A stretch of 64,000 nucleotides of DNA from contig JANWUR010000001.1 in assembly GCA_024958655.1 (NCBI GenBank), forward strand, positions 62,001-126,000, given 5' to 3'. Under the pieces are notes generated by a model. It made no database searches. It had not been told where the DNA came from and saw nothing but the letters and a program-made list of their open reading frames with translations. Position 1 is the stretch's first letter. Each line of letters opens with the position of its first letter. Shown piece by piece: positions 23,955 to 32,848 of the stretch. The translations under genes and the position numbers were made by a program. Source of the stretch: Cyanobium sp. FGCU6 (GTDB lineage Bacteria > Cyanobacteriota > Cyanobacteriia > PCC-6307 > Cyanobiaceae).

Positions 23955-26543
23955 ATGGCCCGCCGCCGCCCAGCCGCACCCGCCGCCCGCGGCAAGGCAC
24001 ACGGCGATGACGTCCGGCCCTCCCCTCCTGCCGACTCCGCTCCCACGCAGCGCAAGTTGACCGAGCTGGTGGCACGGCGCCACTACAGCCAGGCCCTGCG
24101 GGTGCGCGAGCAGGCCCTCCGCCGCCATCCCGACTGGAGCCTCAGCCCCGGCGAAGCGCAGCTCTGCTGCCTGGAGGGCCGCCAGGCCCTGGAGCAGCAG
24201 CAACCCAAACGCGCCGAAGCCGCCTTCAACCGCGCCCTCGCCCTGGTCCCCGGCGGTGAGGCGTTGCTGGGCCTGGCGCAGCTGCAGCTGCAGCAACAGC
24301 AGCCGCAGCGGGCGCTGGCCCTGCTGGAGCACGCCTTCCAGGCCGGTGAGCTGGCCCCGGAGCTGGTCGGGGCCTACCTCAAGCTGCTGCTGCTGCAGGG
24401 CCAGGAGTCGACGGTGCGGCGGCTGCTGCGGGAGCAGCCGCAACGCTTTCAGAGCCAGCACCTGCACTGGGCCGCCGGTGTGCTCGCCCTGCTGGAGGGC
24501 AACCCCACCCATGCCAGGCGCCAGTTCGAGCGGATGGCCGCCCCGGCCACTCCCGGCGATCACGCCGGCGTGTGGCGAGCCTGGGCTCTGCGGGAAGCGG
24601 GAGACACTCAGGCGGCTGCCGCTGCGCTGCAGGGGATCGACCATCCCGCCGGCGCTGCCCTGGCGCTCGATCTGGCGGCCGCCGTCGAGCAGCACCCCGC
24701 CAGCCTGTTCGAGGGCCCGCGCCGTCATCCACCGCCGCCACAGCAGCTGCAGGCGCTGGAGCTGCTCCAGCAGCTGCGCCAGGGGCGCCTGCTGCAGGCC
24801 GCTGAACGGCTGCTCCGCCAGGAACGCGCTCTGGTCAGCGCGTGGCCGGAGCTGGAGACCCTGCGGCGGCCCCTGCTGCTGCTGGCCGGCCAGCAGGCCC
24901 TGGAACAGGAGGCTCCCAGCGAGGCCATCCGCTGCTGGCGACCGATCGTCGATCGCCCCATGCTGGATCCCGATCTGGCCCTGCGCCTCTATCCGCTGCT
25001 GATCGACTCCGATGACGAGGACGATCTGCAGGAGGCGGAACGGCTCGCCGCCCTGTTGCTGAGCTGGCTGCGCCGCGCTGCCCGCGCTGCGCCCGCGGAC
25101 TGGCCCGAACCGCTGCTCTCCACCACCCTGGCGCGGCTGCACTGCTGGCAGGCCGATGCCCAGATGCGGCTGGGGATGCGCCAGCAGGCTGGCCGCAGCG
25201 TCGAGCAGGCCCGTCAGCTGGCGCCCGACCATGCCGATGTCTGCGGTTGCCGCGGCCTGCTGGCGGCCATGAACGGCGCCACGGACGCCGCCATTGCCCA
25301 GCTCTGGCAGGCGCTCGAAGGCGGCTGCAGCAACACCGCCGTCTTCCCTGTGCTGGAGGAGATCCTGGAAGCCGAGGGCCACCTGGAGGAGCGGCAGCGG
25401 TTGCTGCGCGAGCACGGACCGCGCTTCGGCGTGTCGGCTTCAGCGGACGCGGAGCCCGATGAAGGCCCGCCCCTGTGGTTGGTGGCGCTCAGCGAGGCCG
25501 ACGCCCTGGCGATGGCCAACACCCTCAGCGCCCTTCCCGGCGGCGGGGGTGGCGGCCTCGCGGCCCTGAGGATCTTCAACGACCATCTCACCGCCTCCGC
25601 TGGCAGGGGATCCGGCGGCGATGCCCCCGTCAACCTCCGCAGGCTGGATCTGCAGCTGGCGCCGGCCAGCGCCGCCTGGGATGCCCTGCTCGCCTCGCTG
25701 CCGCCTCAGCAGCAGGTGGAGGCACTGATCGCCATGGTGGCGGCGGTCCACCGCTACTGCCGACGCAGCGGCAAGGCCCTCGCCGCCGAGATCAGCGCCC
25801 GCCTGCTCCAGCTGGAGGAGCGGCTCGCCAGCGGCGAGGCTGCCACGGCGGAGCGGGCCCGGCGGGGTCTGCTGCTGCTGCTCGGCCTGCGCCTCAAGCG
25901 CGGCGAATCTCCTGACGAGCCGGCCCAGCGCCTGCTGCGCGACTGCGCCCAACCGGAGCGGCAGCTGCCCCTGGCCCTGCTCGATCTGCGCCTGCTCGGC
26001 TCCACCCGCCCCTGGCAGGCGATGGTGCAGGAGCTGCAGCGACACGCCCCCGACCATCCGCTGCTCAGCCTCGCCCTGGCGACGATGGAACGCAGCTTCA
26101 CGTCCCCCTACAGCCGGCTCAGCGAGCGGGCCTTCGAGCAGGCCCGCACCCAGCAGGACCGCGAGGCCCTGGCCGCCTGCCGGCGCGAGCAGGCCTGGAT
26201 CGAGGCGGCCTTCGATCGCGAGCAGGCCCGGCGCCGCGCCCGCAGCCTCGCCGATCATCCCCTCTGGAGGAAGTGCATCGCCGGGGTGGATCTCAGGGCC
26301 CTGTTGCGGCGCTCTGTCCTGCAGCAGGGGGGAGATCCGCCCAGCGAGGCGGAGCTCGAGCGGCTGCTGCCGGAATTTGAGCGTGAGCTGCGCGAGGCCT
26401 TCGCCCGCATGGGCCCGGAGGCGTTCGATCGGCAGGTGCGCGAGCTGGCGGGGGCGCCGCGCCACGAGGCCTGGGCGCCCCCGGATCCACCGCCACCGCC
26501 GCCGCGCCCGGCCCGCCGTCGCCGCACCTTCATGGACCTCTAG
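23955..26543 (+). CDS. TPR-like helical repeat protein of the Hsp70 operon
   Basis: This large (862 aa) Ala/Leu/Gln/Arg-rich protein is composed of helical hairpins resembling tetratricopeptide repeats, for example ALRVREQALRRHPDW and the RAEAAFNRALALVPGGEALLGLAQLQLQQ region near residues 75-120. There is no membrane segment and no catalytic motif. A basic, Pro-rich start and a Pro-rich end (PPDPPPPPPRPARRRR) flank it. The ATG at 23955 is preferred over an upstream in-frame TTG (23922). Its stop lies 2 bases before the J-like gene, so it is the first gene of a four-gene operon (TPR-like, J-like, GrpE-like, Hsp70). It may be the scaffold or client-binding partner of that chaperone, inferred from position. 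Confidence 0.7.
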   Translation: MARRRPAAPAARGKAHGDDVRPSPPADSAPTQRKLTELVARRHYSQALRVREQALRRHPDWSLSPGEAQLCCLEGRQALEQQQPKRAEAAFNRALALVPGGEALLGLAQLQLQQQQPQRALALLEHAFQAGELAPELVGAYLKLLLLQGQESTVRRLLREQPQRFQSQHLHWAAGVLALLEGNPTHARRQFERMAAPATPGDHAGVWRAWALREAGDTQAAAAALQGIDHPAGAALALDLAAAVEQHPASLFEGPRRHPPPPQQLQALELLQQLRQGRLLQAAERLLRQERALVSAWPELETLRRPLLLLAGQQALEQEAPSEAIRCWRPIVDRPMLDPDLALRLYPLLIDSDDEDDLQEAERLAALLLSWLRRAARAAPADWPEPLLSTTLARLHCWQADAQMRLGMRQQAGRSVEQARQLAPDHADVCGCRGLLAAMNGATDAAIAQLWQALEGGCSNTAVFPVLEEILEAEGHLEERQRLLREHGPRFGVSASADAEPDEGPPLWLVALSEADALAMANTLSALPGGGGGGLAALRIFNDHLTASAGRGSGGDAPVNLRRLDLQLAPASAAWDALLASLPPQQQVEALIAMVAAVHRYCRRSGKALAAEISARLLQLEERLASGEAATAERARRGLLLLLGLRLKRGESPDEPAQRLLRDCAQPERQLPLALLDLRLLGSTRPWQAMVQELQRHAPDHPLLSLALATMERSFTSPYSRLSERAFEQARTQQDREALAACRREQAWIEAAFDREQARRRARSLADHPLWRKCIAGVDLRALLRRSVLQQGGDPPSEAELERLLPEFERELREAFARMGPEAFDRQVRELAGAPRHEAWAPPDPPPPPPRPARRRRTFMDL

Positions 26544-26545
26544 CC

Positions 26546-26839
26546 ATGGCAGATCCCTACACCCTGCTGGGTCTCACGCCCGAGGCTTCGGCGGCGGACC
26601 TCAAGGCCGCCTACCACCTTCAGCTGCGCCGGTTTCCGGCCCACAGCCATCCCCAGGAGTTCCAGCGGATCCGCGCCGCCTACGAGCAACTGCGCGCCGC
26701 CGCCACGCAGCGGGGGGATCCGCTCCAGCCCGGCCCCCTGCTTCAGCAGCTGGATGCCGAAGCCCTCGACGCCCTGGAGGCACGGGTGCGCGGCTCCTGT
26801 CGGATCGATCTCGCCACGCTGCTGCGCCTCACCCTGTGA
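26546..26839 (+). CDS. small J-like protein lacking the HPD motif
   Basis: The 97-residue protein starts DPYTLLGLTPEASAADLKAAY, the clear helix I-II signature of a J domain, and ends with helix III/IV-like FQRIRAAYEQL. The invariant His-Pro-Asp that triggers Hsp70 ATP hydrolysis is missing: the equivalent stretch reads LRRFPAHSHPQEF. It therefore should not stimulate Hsp70 in the classical manner, yet it sits in an operon with GrpE-like and Hsp70 genes. It follows the TPR-like gene by two bases. The C-terminal 35 residues form one further helix. Confidence 0.78.
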   Translation: MADPYTLLGLTPEASAADLKAAYHLQLRRFPAHSHPQEFQRIRAAYEQLRAAATQRGDPLQPGPLLQQLDAEALDALEARVRGSCRIDLATLLRLTL

Positions 26840-26900
26840 ACCGCCGCCACACCGGACGCAGTCCCAGCCTGTTTCCCGCCCCATCCCTGCAGCGCCTGCG

Positions 26901-27428
26901 ATGACCTCCCCCCGCGAACGGGCCCAGCAGCAGCTCGCCCTGCGTCAGCAACAGCAGGCGCTGGTGCGGGATCTGCTGCCGGTGCTCGATGCCCTCGACC
27001 GGGCTGAGAGCCACTGGCGGCAGTCCTTGCCGGCGCCCACCAGCCAGGGTCCGGCCCCGGCCCCGGCCTTGGTCCCGGGCGCCTGGCCCCGCTGGCAACG
27101 CTGGTGGCGCCGCTGGTGGCGGCGAGCTCAGCGCTCGTCGACGCCCGCAGCCATCGCTCCGCCGGACTCACCGCAGGCGCTGGCCCAGGGTGCCGGCGAA
27201 GGCATCGGCCTGATCCGCGCCCAGCTGCTCGAGGCCCTGGAGGCCCATGGCCTGGAGCCGATCGAGACACTTGGACAACCCCTGGATCCGCAGTCGATGC
27301 AGGCCCTCGGCCAGCGCCAGGCCCGGCCGGGCGAGACCCCGGGGGTGGTGGTGGAGGAAGCCCTGCGCGGGTACCGCTGGCAGGGGAAGCTGCTGCGCGA
27401 AGCCCAGGTGCTGGTGGCGGGCCCCTGA
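26901..27428 (+). CDS. GrpE-like nucleotide exchange factor
   Basis: The 175-residue protein has the GrpE pattern: an N-terminal Gln-rich coiled coil (RERAQQQLALRQQQQALVRD), LLPVLDALDRAESHW, and the C-terminal beta domain with HGLEPIETLGQPLDPQSMQA and VVVEEALRGYRWQGKLLREA. GrpE releases ADP from Hsp70. An unusual Trp/Arg-rich insert (WPRWQRWWRRWWRRAQ, residues 63-78) interrupts the helical part and could contact membrane or RNA. ATG 26901 begins 61 bases after the J-like gene; the Hsp70 gene follows 57 bases later. Confidence 0.83.
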   Translation: MTSPRERAQQQLALRQQQQALVRDLLPVLDALDRAESHWRQSLPAPTSQGPAPAPALVPGAWPRWQRWWRRWWRRAQRSSTPAAIAPPDSPQALAQGAGEGIGLIRAQLLEALEAHGLEPIETLGQPLDPQSMQALGQRQARPGETPGVVVEEALRGYRWQGKLLREAQVLVAGP

Positions 27429-27485
27429 CGCCGGCGCCCGCTCCCCGCGCTCCCTGTTCTCACCCCGTTCCCTGCACCACACCCC

Positions 27486-29066
27486 ATGGCCACCGTCGTC
27501 GGCATCGATCTCGGCACCACCCATTCGCTCGTGGCGGCCCTGGAGGACGGCCAGCCCTGGGTGATCCCGGATGAGGAGGGCGAGCTGCTGCTGCCCTCGG
27601 TGGTGGGGATCGGCCCCGGCGGAGACCTGCTGGTGGGGGCGGCGGCCCGGCGCCAGGCGGCGGCGGCCCCGGAGCGCACCGTGCGTTCGATCAAGCGCCA
27701 GATGGGCAGCGAGGGCACGGTGGCGATGGCTGAGAAGCCCTACCGCCCCCAGGAGATCTCCGCCCTGATCCTGCGCACCCTGAAGCAGCGGGCGGAGGAG
27801 GCGCTCGGGGAGCCGGTGGAGCAGGCGGTGATCACGGTGCCGGCCTACTTCACCGACGCCCAGCGGCAGGCCACCAAGGAGGCGGGGGAGATCGCCGGCC
27901 TGGAGGTGCTGCAGATCCTCAATGAGCCCACCGCGGCGGCGCTCGTGTTCGACCGTCGCGACGACAACGGCCAGCGGCTGCTGGTCTACGACCTGGGCGG
28001 CGGCACCTTCGACGTCTCGATCGTGGAGATCACCGGACCGGTGACGGAGGTGCTGGCCAGCCATGGCAACAACCGTCTCGGCGGCGATGACTTCGACCGG
28101 CGCCTGCAGCGCCTGCTGGTGGAACGCTTCGAGCAGGCCCATGGTCTTTCCCTGCCGGCTGAGGCTGTGCTGGAGGCGCGGCTGCTGCAGGCGGCCGAAC
28201 GGGCGAAGATCCAGCTGAGCGAACGCACCCGGGTGACGCTGCGGGAGGCCTTTCTGCACAGCCAGGGCGACACGCCGCTGCATCTCGAGACCGAGCTGGT
28301 GCGGGAGGAGTTCGAGGCCCTGATTCAGCCGCTGCTGGCTGAGACCCTCATGGCCATCGACCGTGCCCTGGCCGATGCCGGTCTGCAGGCGGCGGATCTC
28401 GACCGGGCGATCCTGGTGGGGGGCTCCACCCGCATCCCCCTGGTGCAGGAGCTGGTGGAGGCCCATCTGCCGGGCGTGGCGGTGAACAGCTTCGAGCCGG
28501 ATCGCTGCGTGGCGCTCGGGGCGGCGCTGCAGGCGGCGGTGCTGGATGGACAGGAGGTGGAGACCTTCCTGGTGGATGTGACCCCCCATTCCCTGGGTGT
28601 CGCCACGGCGATGCAAACCGAACAGGGGCTGATCCCCAACATCTTCAGCACAATCCTGCCGCGGAACACGGTGATTCCCGCCAGCCGCTCCAGGCTCTAC
28701 TACACGATGCACGACAACCAGAAGCTGGTGCGTATCGAGGTTTCGCAGGGGGAGAATCTCAATGCCGAAGACAACATTCCCCTGGGCAACTTTGAGGTGG
28801 CAGGTCTGCCAGCGAAACCGGCGGGAGATGTGGCGATCGAAGTGCAGTTCAGCTTTGATCTCAATGGCATTCTCACCGTCACCGCCTGCGAGACCAGCAG
28901 CGGCAGGCAGGAGCAGCTGGTGGTGAACGATGCCGGCACTCAGCGGCTCGCCAGCCATCAGCTCGAGCGCAGCCGCGATCTGGTCGAGAGCCTGTTCGCC
29001 GCCCTCGGCCGCGAGGCGGGCGAGGGTGAGGCGATGGTGGACCCTGAAGCCGAACCGGAAGCCTGA
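27486..29066 (+). CDS. Hsp70 (DnaK-like) chaperone with a truncated C-terminus
   Basis: This is an ATP-dependent chaperone. The nucleotide-binding domain is complete: GIDLGTTHSLV at 6-16, NEPTAAALVF, YDLGGGTFDVSI, and ILVGGSTRIPLV. The substrate-binding beta domain is present (SLGVATAMQTEQGLIPNI, then FDLNGILTVTACE). The protein stops at 526 residues where canonical DnaK is about 630: most of the alpha-helical lid and the acidic C-terminal tail are gone. Peptide binding would then be faster and weaker. Together with the HPD-less J-like protein and the altered GrpE-like protein it suggests a specialised, non-heat-shock Hsp70 set. ATG 27486 has no strong ribosome-binding site. Confidence 0.9.
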   Translation: MATVVGIDLGTTHSLVAALEDGQPWVIPDEEGELLLPSVVGIGPGGDLLVGAAARRQAAAAPERTVRSIKRQMGSEGTVAMAEKPYRPQEISALILRTLKQRAEEALGEPVEQAVITVPAYFTDAQRQATKEAGEIAGLEVLQILNEPTAAALVFDRRDDNGQRLLVYDLGGGTFDVSIVEITGPVTEVLASHGNNRLGGDDFDRRLQRLLVERFEQAHGLSLPAEAVLEARLLQAAERAKIQLSERTRVTLREAFLHSQGDTPLHLETELVREEFEALIQPLLAETLMAIDRALADAGLQAADLDRAILVGGSTRIPLVQELVEAHLPGVAVNSFEPDRCVALGAALQAAVLDGQEVETFLVDVTPHSLGVATAMQTEQGLIPNIFSTILPRNTVIPASRSRLYYTMHDNQKLVRIEVSQGENLNAEDNIPLGNFEVAGLPAKPAGDVAIEVQFSFDLNGILTVTACETSSGRQEQLVVNDAGTQRLASHQLERSRDLVESLFAALGREAGEGEAMVDPEAEPEA

Positions 29067-29209
29067 CCCGGAAGCCTGAACGGTGAGGCGATCAACGCGC
29101 CTGCGGCAGCCAGCGGCTCGCCAGCCCTTGCCCACCGCCCTCCTACGGCTGCACCAGGCCGGACCGGCTGGTGGGACTGACACACTGACGCCAGTGCCGC
29201 AGTGCCGCT

Positions 29210-29965
29210 GTGCAGATCTCCTACTTCCACACCTCCGAGGCCGTCCCCCCCGTGCAGCCCGTCGCCGAGGGGGGCCCCGATGCCGCCGTGGTGATCGACG
29301 TGCTGCGGGCCACCACGACGATCGCCTGGTCGCTCGAGAACGGGGCGGAGGCGATCCAGGCCTTCGCCGACCTCGACTCCCTGGAGGCGGCGGCCGCCGC
29401 CTGGCCCGCCGAGCAGCGCCTGAAGGCGGGAGAGCGGGGCGGCCAGCGGGTGGAGGGCTACGACCTGGGCAATTCCCCCCTCGCGGTCACCCACGAGCTG
29501 GTGGGGGGCAAGCGCATCTTCATGAGCACCACCAACGGCACCCGTTCGCTGGCGGCCGTGCGTGAGGTGCCCCTGCTGCTGACGGCCTGCCTGCCCAACC
29601 GCACCGCCGTGGCCCGCCGGCTGATCGAGCGTGATGCGCGCGTGGTGTGGATCGTGGGCAGCGGCTGGGAGGGCGACTACTCGCTCGAGGACAGCCTGGC
29701 GGCCGGGGCGGTGGCCTCCGCCGCCATCGAGCTGGCGGTGGCGCCCCACCGGGGCGTGAGCTGCGGCAACGACGAGATGCTGGCCGCCCTGGCGCTCTGG
29801 CAGCAATGGCGCCATGACACCGAGACCTGCCTGCGGGCCGCCAGCCATGGCCAGCGCCTGATCCGCCTCGGCGATCACGACGCCGATTTCGCCTGCTGCG
29901 CCGCCGTCGACAGCCTCACGATCGTGCCGGTGCAGGCCGAGCCCGGCGTGCTGCGGGCCAGCTGA
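29210..29965 (+). CDS. ComB-like 2-phosphosulfolactate phosphatase family protein
   Basis: The 251-residue protein has the ComB family motifs: [14 protein letters not shown] at 27-40, [20 protein letters not shown] near 73-92, and [11 protein letters not shown] near 104-114. ComB of methanogens removes phosphate from 2-phospho-3-sulfolactate in coenzyme M synthesis. Cyanobacteria do not make coenzyme M, so the substrate here is unknown. Translation starts at GTG 29210 ([14 protein letters not shown]). A nitrilase-family gene follows 82 bases downstream. Confidence 0.85.
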   Translation: MQISYFHTSEAVPPVQPVAEGGPDAAVVIDVLRATTTIAWSLENGAEAIQAFADLDSLEAAAAAWPAEQRLKAGERGGQRVEGYDLGNSPLAVTHELVGGKRIFMSTTNGTRSLAAVREVPLLLTACLPNRTAVARRLIERDARVVWIVGSGWEGDYSLEDSLAAGAVASAAIELAVAPHRGVSCGNDEMLAALALWQQWRHDTETCLRAASHGQRLIRLGDHDADFACCAAVDSLTIVPVQAEPGVLRAS

Positions 29966-30047
29966 GGCCCCCCGCCCCGGATCCCGCCGCCCCCCTGGCA
30001 CGGCCCGCGGCAGCCCTTACAGTTCGGCCGTCCTGGCCGAGGAGTCG

Positions 30048-30866
30048 GTGAGCAGTTTCCTGGCAGCCGCCGTTCAACTCACCAGCACTCCGGATCCGGA
30101 CGCCAACTTCGCGGCTGCGGAGGAGCAGATCGAGCTGGCCGCCCGGCGGGGTGCCGAGCTGGTGGGTCTGCCGGAAAACTTTGCCTTCATGGGCGACGAC
30201 GAGCTGCGCCTCACCCTTGCCCCCTCGCTGGCGGAGCGTTGCAGCCGCTTCCTCGTCACGATGGCGCGCCGCTATCAGGTGATCCTGCTGGGGGGCGGCT
30301 TCCCCGCTCCCGCCGGTGAGGGCCGCACCTTCAACCGCGCCGAACTGGTGGGCACCGAGGGCCAGCTCCTGGCCCGTTACGACAAGATCCATCTTTTCGA
30401 TGTCGACATCCCTGACGGCATCACCTACCGGGAGTCGGCCACCGTCACCCCGGGGCACGACCTGCCCCCTGTGGTCGACGTGCCGGGGCTGTGCCGCATC
30501 GGCCTGTCGATCTGCTACGACGTGCGCTTCCCCGAGCTCTACCGCCATCTCGCCGGCGCCGGCGCCGAACTGCTGATGGTGCCCGCCGCCTTCACCGCCT
30601 ACACCGGCAAGGACCACTGGCAGGTGCTGCTGCAGGCCCGGGCGATCGAGAACACCGCCTACGTCGTGGCGCCAGCCCAGACAGGCCTCCACTACGGCCG
30701 CCGCCAGACCCATGGCCACGCCCTGGTGATCGACCCCTGGGGCACGGTGATGGCCGACGCAGGACTGAGCCCGGGCCTGGCGATGGCCCCGGTGGACACG
30801 GCCCACGGCCGGAGGGTCCGGGCCCAGATGCCCAGCCTGCAGCATCGCCATCCCGCCCTGTTCTGA
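30048..30866 (+). CDS. nitrilase-superfamily amidohydrolase (Nit1 type)
   Basis: The 272-residue protein has the Glu-Lys-Cys triad of carbon-nitrogen hydrolases: Glu43 (GLPENFAF), Lys113 (YDKIHLFDVD) and Cys156 (LSICYDVRFPELYR). The KIHLFDVDIPDG segment is typical of the Nit1 branch, whose known members hydrolyse deaminated glutathione, a repair reaction. GTG 30048 is preceded by a GAGGAG tract at short spacing. amiC begins 6 bases after its stop, so it heads the run nitrilase - amiC - murI - prenyl synthase. Confidence 0.86.
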   Translation: MSSFLAAAVQLTSTPDPDANFAAAEEQIELAARRGAELVGLPENFAFMGDDELRLTLAPSLAERCSRFLVTMARRYQVILLGGGFPAPAGEGRTFNRAELVGTEGQLLARYDKIHLFDVDIPDGITYRESATVTPGHDLPPVVDVPGLCRIGLSICYDVRFPELYRHLAGAGAELLMVPAAFTAYTGKDHWQVLLQARAIENTAYVVAPAQTGLHYGRRQTHGHALVIDPWGTVMADAGLSPGLAMAPVDTAHGRRVRAQMPSLQHRHPALF

Positions 30867-30872
30867 CGGTCG

Positions 30873-31994
30873 ATGGGGATCCGTTCGACCGGGCTGCGCT
30901 GTCTGCTGGCCGTCGCCGTGGTGCTCAGTGCGACCGCCGCCCGTGCCGGTGCCCTCTCCGCCTGGGCGATCAGCCGCGATGGTGCCCTCGAGCTGCGGAC
31001 GTCTCCGGGGGTGCGGCTGCAGGCCTACTTCGAAGAAGGGGCTGCGGGCCGGGGGCCGCGGGTGTGGGTCGATATCCCGGGCGCGCCGCTGCGCACCCGC
31101 AGCCTGCGGGCCACCGGCGCCCTGCAGGAGGTGCGGATCGGCAAGCCCGACCCCTACACCACTCGCCTGGTGCTCGAGTTCCAGCCCGGCACCCGCCTCG
31201 ATCCCCGGCAGCTGCGGCTGGTGGGTACCGCCCGCGATCGCTGGCGCATGGAGCTCCGGGGAGTGCCGGCACGGCGGATCGCCCAGCTGGGGGAGGGCGA
31301 CATGGACGCCAGTCCCGGCGCCTGGTCCGGGCGCACCGCCGCCCGGTTGCCCGCCGGCGGCAGGTACGGCGGCTCCGACGACTGGTCGTCGCGGGGCCGC
31401 AGCACCGCCCGCACGCCGCTGAGCACCCAGGGGTTGCCGGTGGTGCCCCGCGGCCGTTTCCGGGTGGTGATCGATCCCGGCCACGGCGGCCCCGATCCGG
31501 GCGCCGTGGGCATCGGCGGTCTGCGCGAGACCGACGTGGTTCTCGATGTGGGTCTGCAGGTGGCCCGCCTGCTTCAGTCGCGCGGCGTGCAGGTGCTGAT
31601 GACCCGTACCTCCGAGGTGGATGTGGACCTTCCGCCGCGGGTGTCCCTGGCGAACAGCAGTGGAGCCCACGTGTTCGTCAGTCTCCATGCCAACGCTCTG
31701 AGCATGGACCGGCCCGATGTCAACGGCGTCGAAACCTTCTATTTCTCCGGCGGCCGCTCCTTCGAGCTCGCCCGCAGCATCCAGGAGCAGATCATGGCGA
31801 TTTCCCCCGGCACCCCCGACCGCGGTGCCCGGCCGGGTCGCTTCTACGTGATCCGCCGCACGGTGATGCCGTCGGTGCTCACCGAGATGGGTTTTGTGAC
31901 CGGGGAGATCGATGCGCCCCGGCTGGCCGATCCCGAGTTCCGTCGACGCCTGGCCCAGGCCGTGGCCAATGGCATCCTGTCCTATCTCCAGTAA
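30873..31994 (+). CDS. amiC: N-acetylmuramoyl-L-alanine amidase (AmiC type, AMIN domain)
   Basis: The exported enzyme cleaves the lactyl-peptide bond of peptidoglycan for daughter-cell separation. Residues 1 to about 25 form a signal peptide. An AMIN-like beta domain (about 30-130, for example PYTTRLVLEFQPGTRL) should target it to the envelope. A low-complexity linker (145-185) leads to the Amidase_3 domain with zinc ligands His204 (IDPGHGGPDPG), Glu219 (GLRETD) and His272 (VSLHANAL), and catalytic Glu338 (LTEMGF). All catalytic residues are intact. The murI start codon lies six bases after the stop. Confidence 0.92.
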   Translation: MGIRSTGLRCLLAVAVVLSATAARAGALSAWAISRDGALELRTSPGVRLQAYFEEGAAGRGPRVWVDIPGAPLRTRSLRATGALQEVRIGKPDPYTTRLVLEFQPGTRLDPRQLRLVGTARDRWRMELRGVPARRIAQLGEGDMDASPGAWSGRTAARLPAGGRYGGSDDWSSRGRSTARTPLSTQGLPVVPRGRFRVVIDPGHGGPDPGAVGIGGLRETDVVLDVGLQVARLLQSRGVQVLMTRTSEVDVDLPPRVSLANSSGAHVFVSLHANALSMDRPDVNGVETFYFSGGRSFELARSIQEQIMAISPGTPDRGARPGRFYVIRRTVMPSVLTEMGFVTGEIDAPRLADPEFRRRLAQAVANGILSYLQ

Positions 31995-32000
31995 GTTCCC

Positions 32001-32825
32001 TTGCCCCTTCTGGTTGGTCTCTTCGACAGCGGTCTCGGCGGCCTGACGGTTCTGCGTCAGGTGCATGCGCTCTACCCCCATTCCAGCTGCCTGTACCTCG
32101 GGGATACGGCCCGGGTGCCCTACGGCCAGCGCACCACCGACGAGATCCGCTCGATCGCCGCCGAAGTGGTGCAGTGGCTGCGCCGTCAGGGGGTGGGGGT
32201 GCTGGTGATGGCCTGCAACACCTCCAATGCCCTGGCCCTGGATGTGGCCGTGGCCGAGGCCGGTGTGCCGGTGGTGGGGCTGATCGACAGCGTGGCCGCC
32301 GAACTGGTTGTGGATCGCATCGGCGTGCTCGCCACCCCCGCCACGGCCGCCAGCGGCGCTTACCGGCGGGCCATCCATGCCTGCCGCCCCTCGGCCAGGG
32401 TGAACGAGGTGGGCTGCCCCCGCTTCGTGCCCCTCATCGAAGCCGGGGATCTGGAGGCGCCGGCCCTGCGGGAAGCGGCGCAGGACTACCTGGCGCCGCT
32501 GCTGGAGGCCCGTGTGGAGGCGATCGTGCTGGGCTGCACCCACTACCCCCTGCTGCGGCCGCTGCTGGCGGAGCTGGTGCCGCCGGATGTGCAGCTGGTG
32601 GATCCGGCGGTGGCCACGGCCCAGCGCCTCGGCCCCCTGCTGGCCAGCCTCGGCGACCTGCCGGAGGTGGAGATGCCGGCTGAGCCCGAGTCCCCGCCGC
32701 TGGAGCGCTCTCACATCTGCGTCACCGGCCCGGCCGATGCCTTCGCCGAGGCCGCCACCGCCTGGCTCGGCACCCGGCCCACGGTGCGCACTGTCAGCCT
32801 GCAGTCGCCGGCACGCGCCTTCTAG
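32001..32825 (+). CDS. murI: glutamate racemase
   Basis: MurI makes D-glutamate for peptidoglycan. The 274-residue product carries LFDSGLGGLTVL (Asp9, Ser10), the two catalytic cysteines Cys72 (VMACNTSNA) and Cys179 (VLGCTHYPLL), and GDTARVPYG. The start is a TTG at 32001; no ATG or GTG gives the family N-terminus (LPLLVGLFDSG read as MPLLVGLFDSG). It sits between amiC and the polyprenyl synthase in a tight plus-strand run, which links wall turnover and precursor supply. Confidence 0.95.
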   Translation: MPLLVGLFDSGLGGLTVLRQVHALYPHSSCLYLGDTARVPYGQRTTDEIRSIAAEVVQWLRRQGVGVLVMACNTSNALALDVAVAEAGVPVVGLIDSVAAELVVDRIGVLATPATAASGAYRRAIHACRPSARVNEVGCPRFVPLIEAGDLEAPALREAAQDYLAPLLEARVEAIVLGCTHYPLLRPLLAELVPPDVQLVDPAVATAQRLGPLLASLGDLPEVEMPAEPESPPLERSHICVTGPADAFAEAATAWLGTRPTVRTVSLQSPARAF

Positions 32826-32848
32826 GATCACGCCACAGCGGAGGTGTC

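Noticed and set aside
29970-32831. A 971-codon open frame on the minus strand over nitrilase, amiC and murI
   Set aside because: High GC keeps antisense frames open. The plus-strand proteins have intact catalytic motifs, while the minus product is His/Gln/Gly-rich with no domain.
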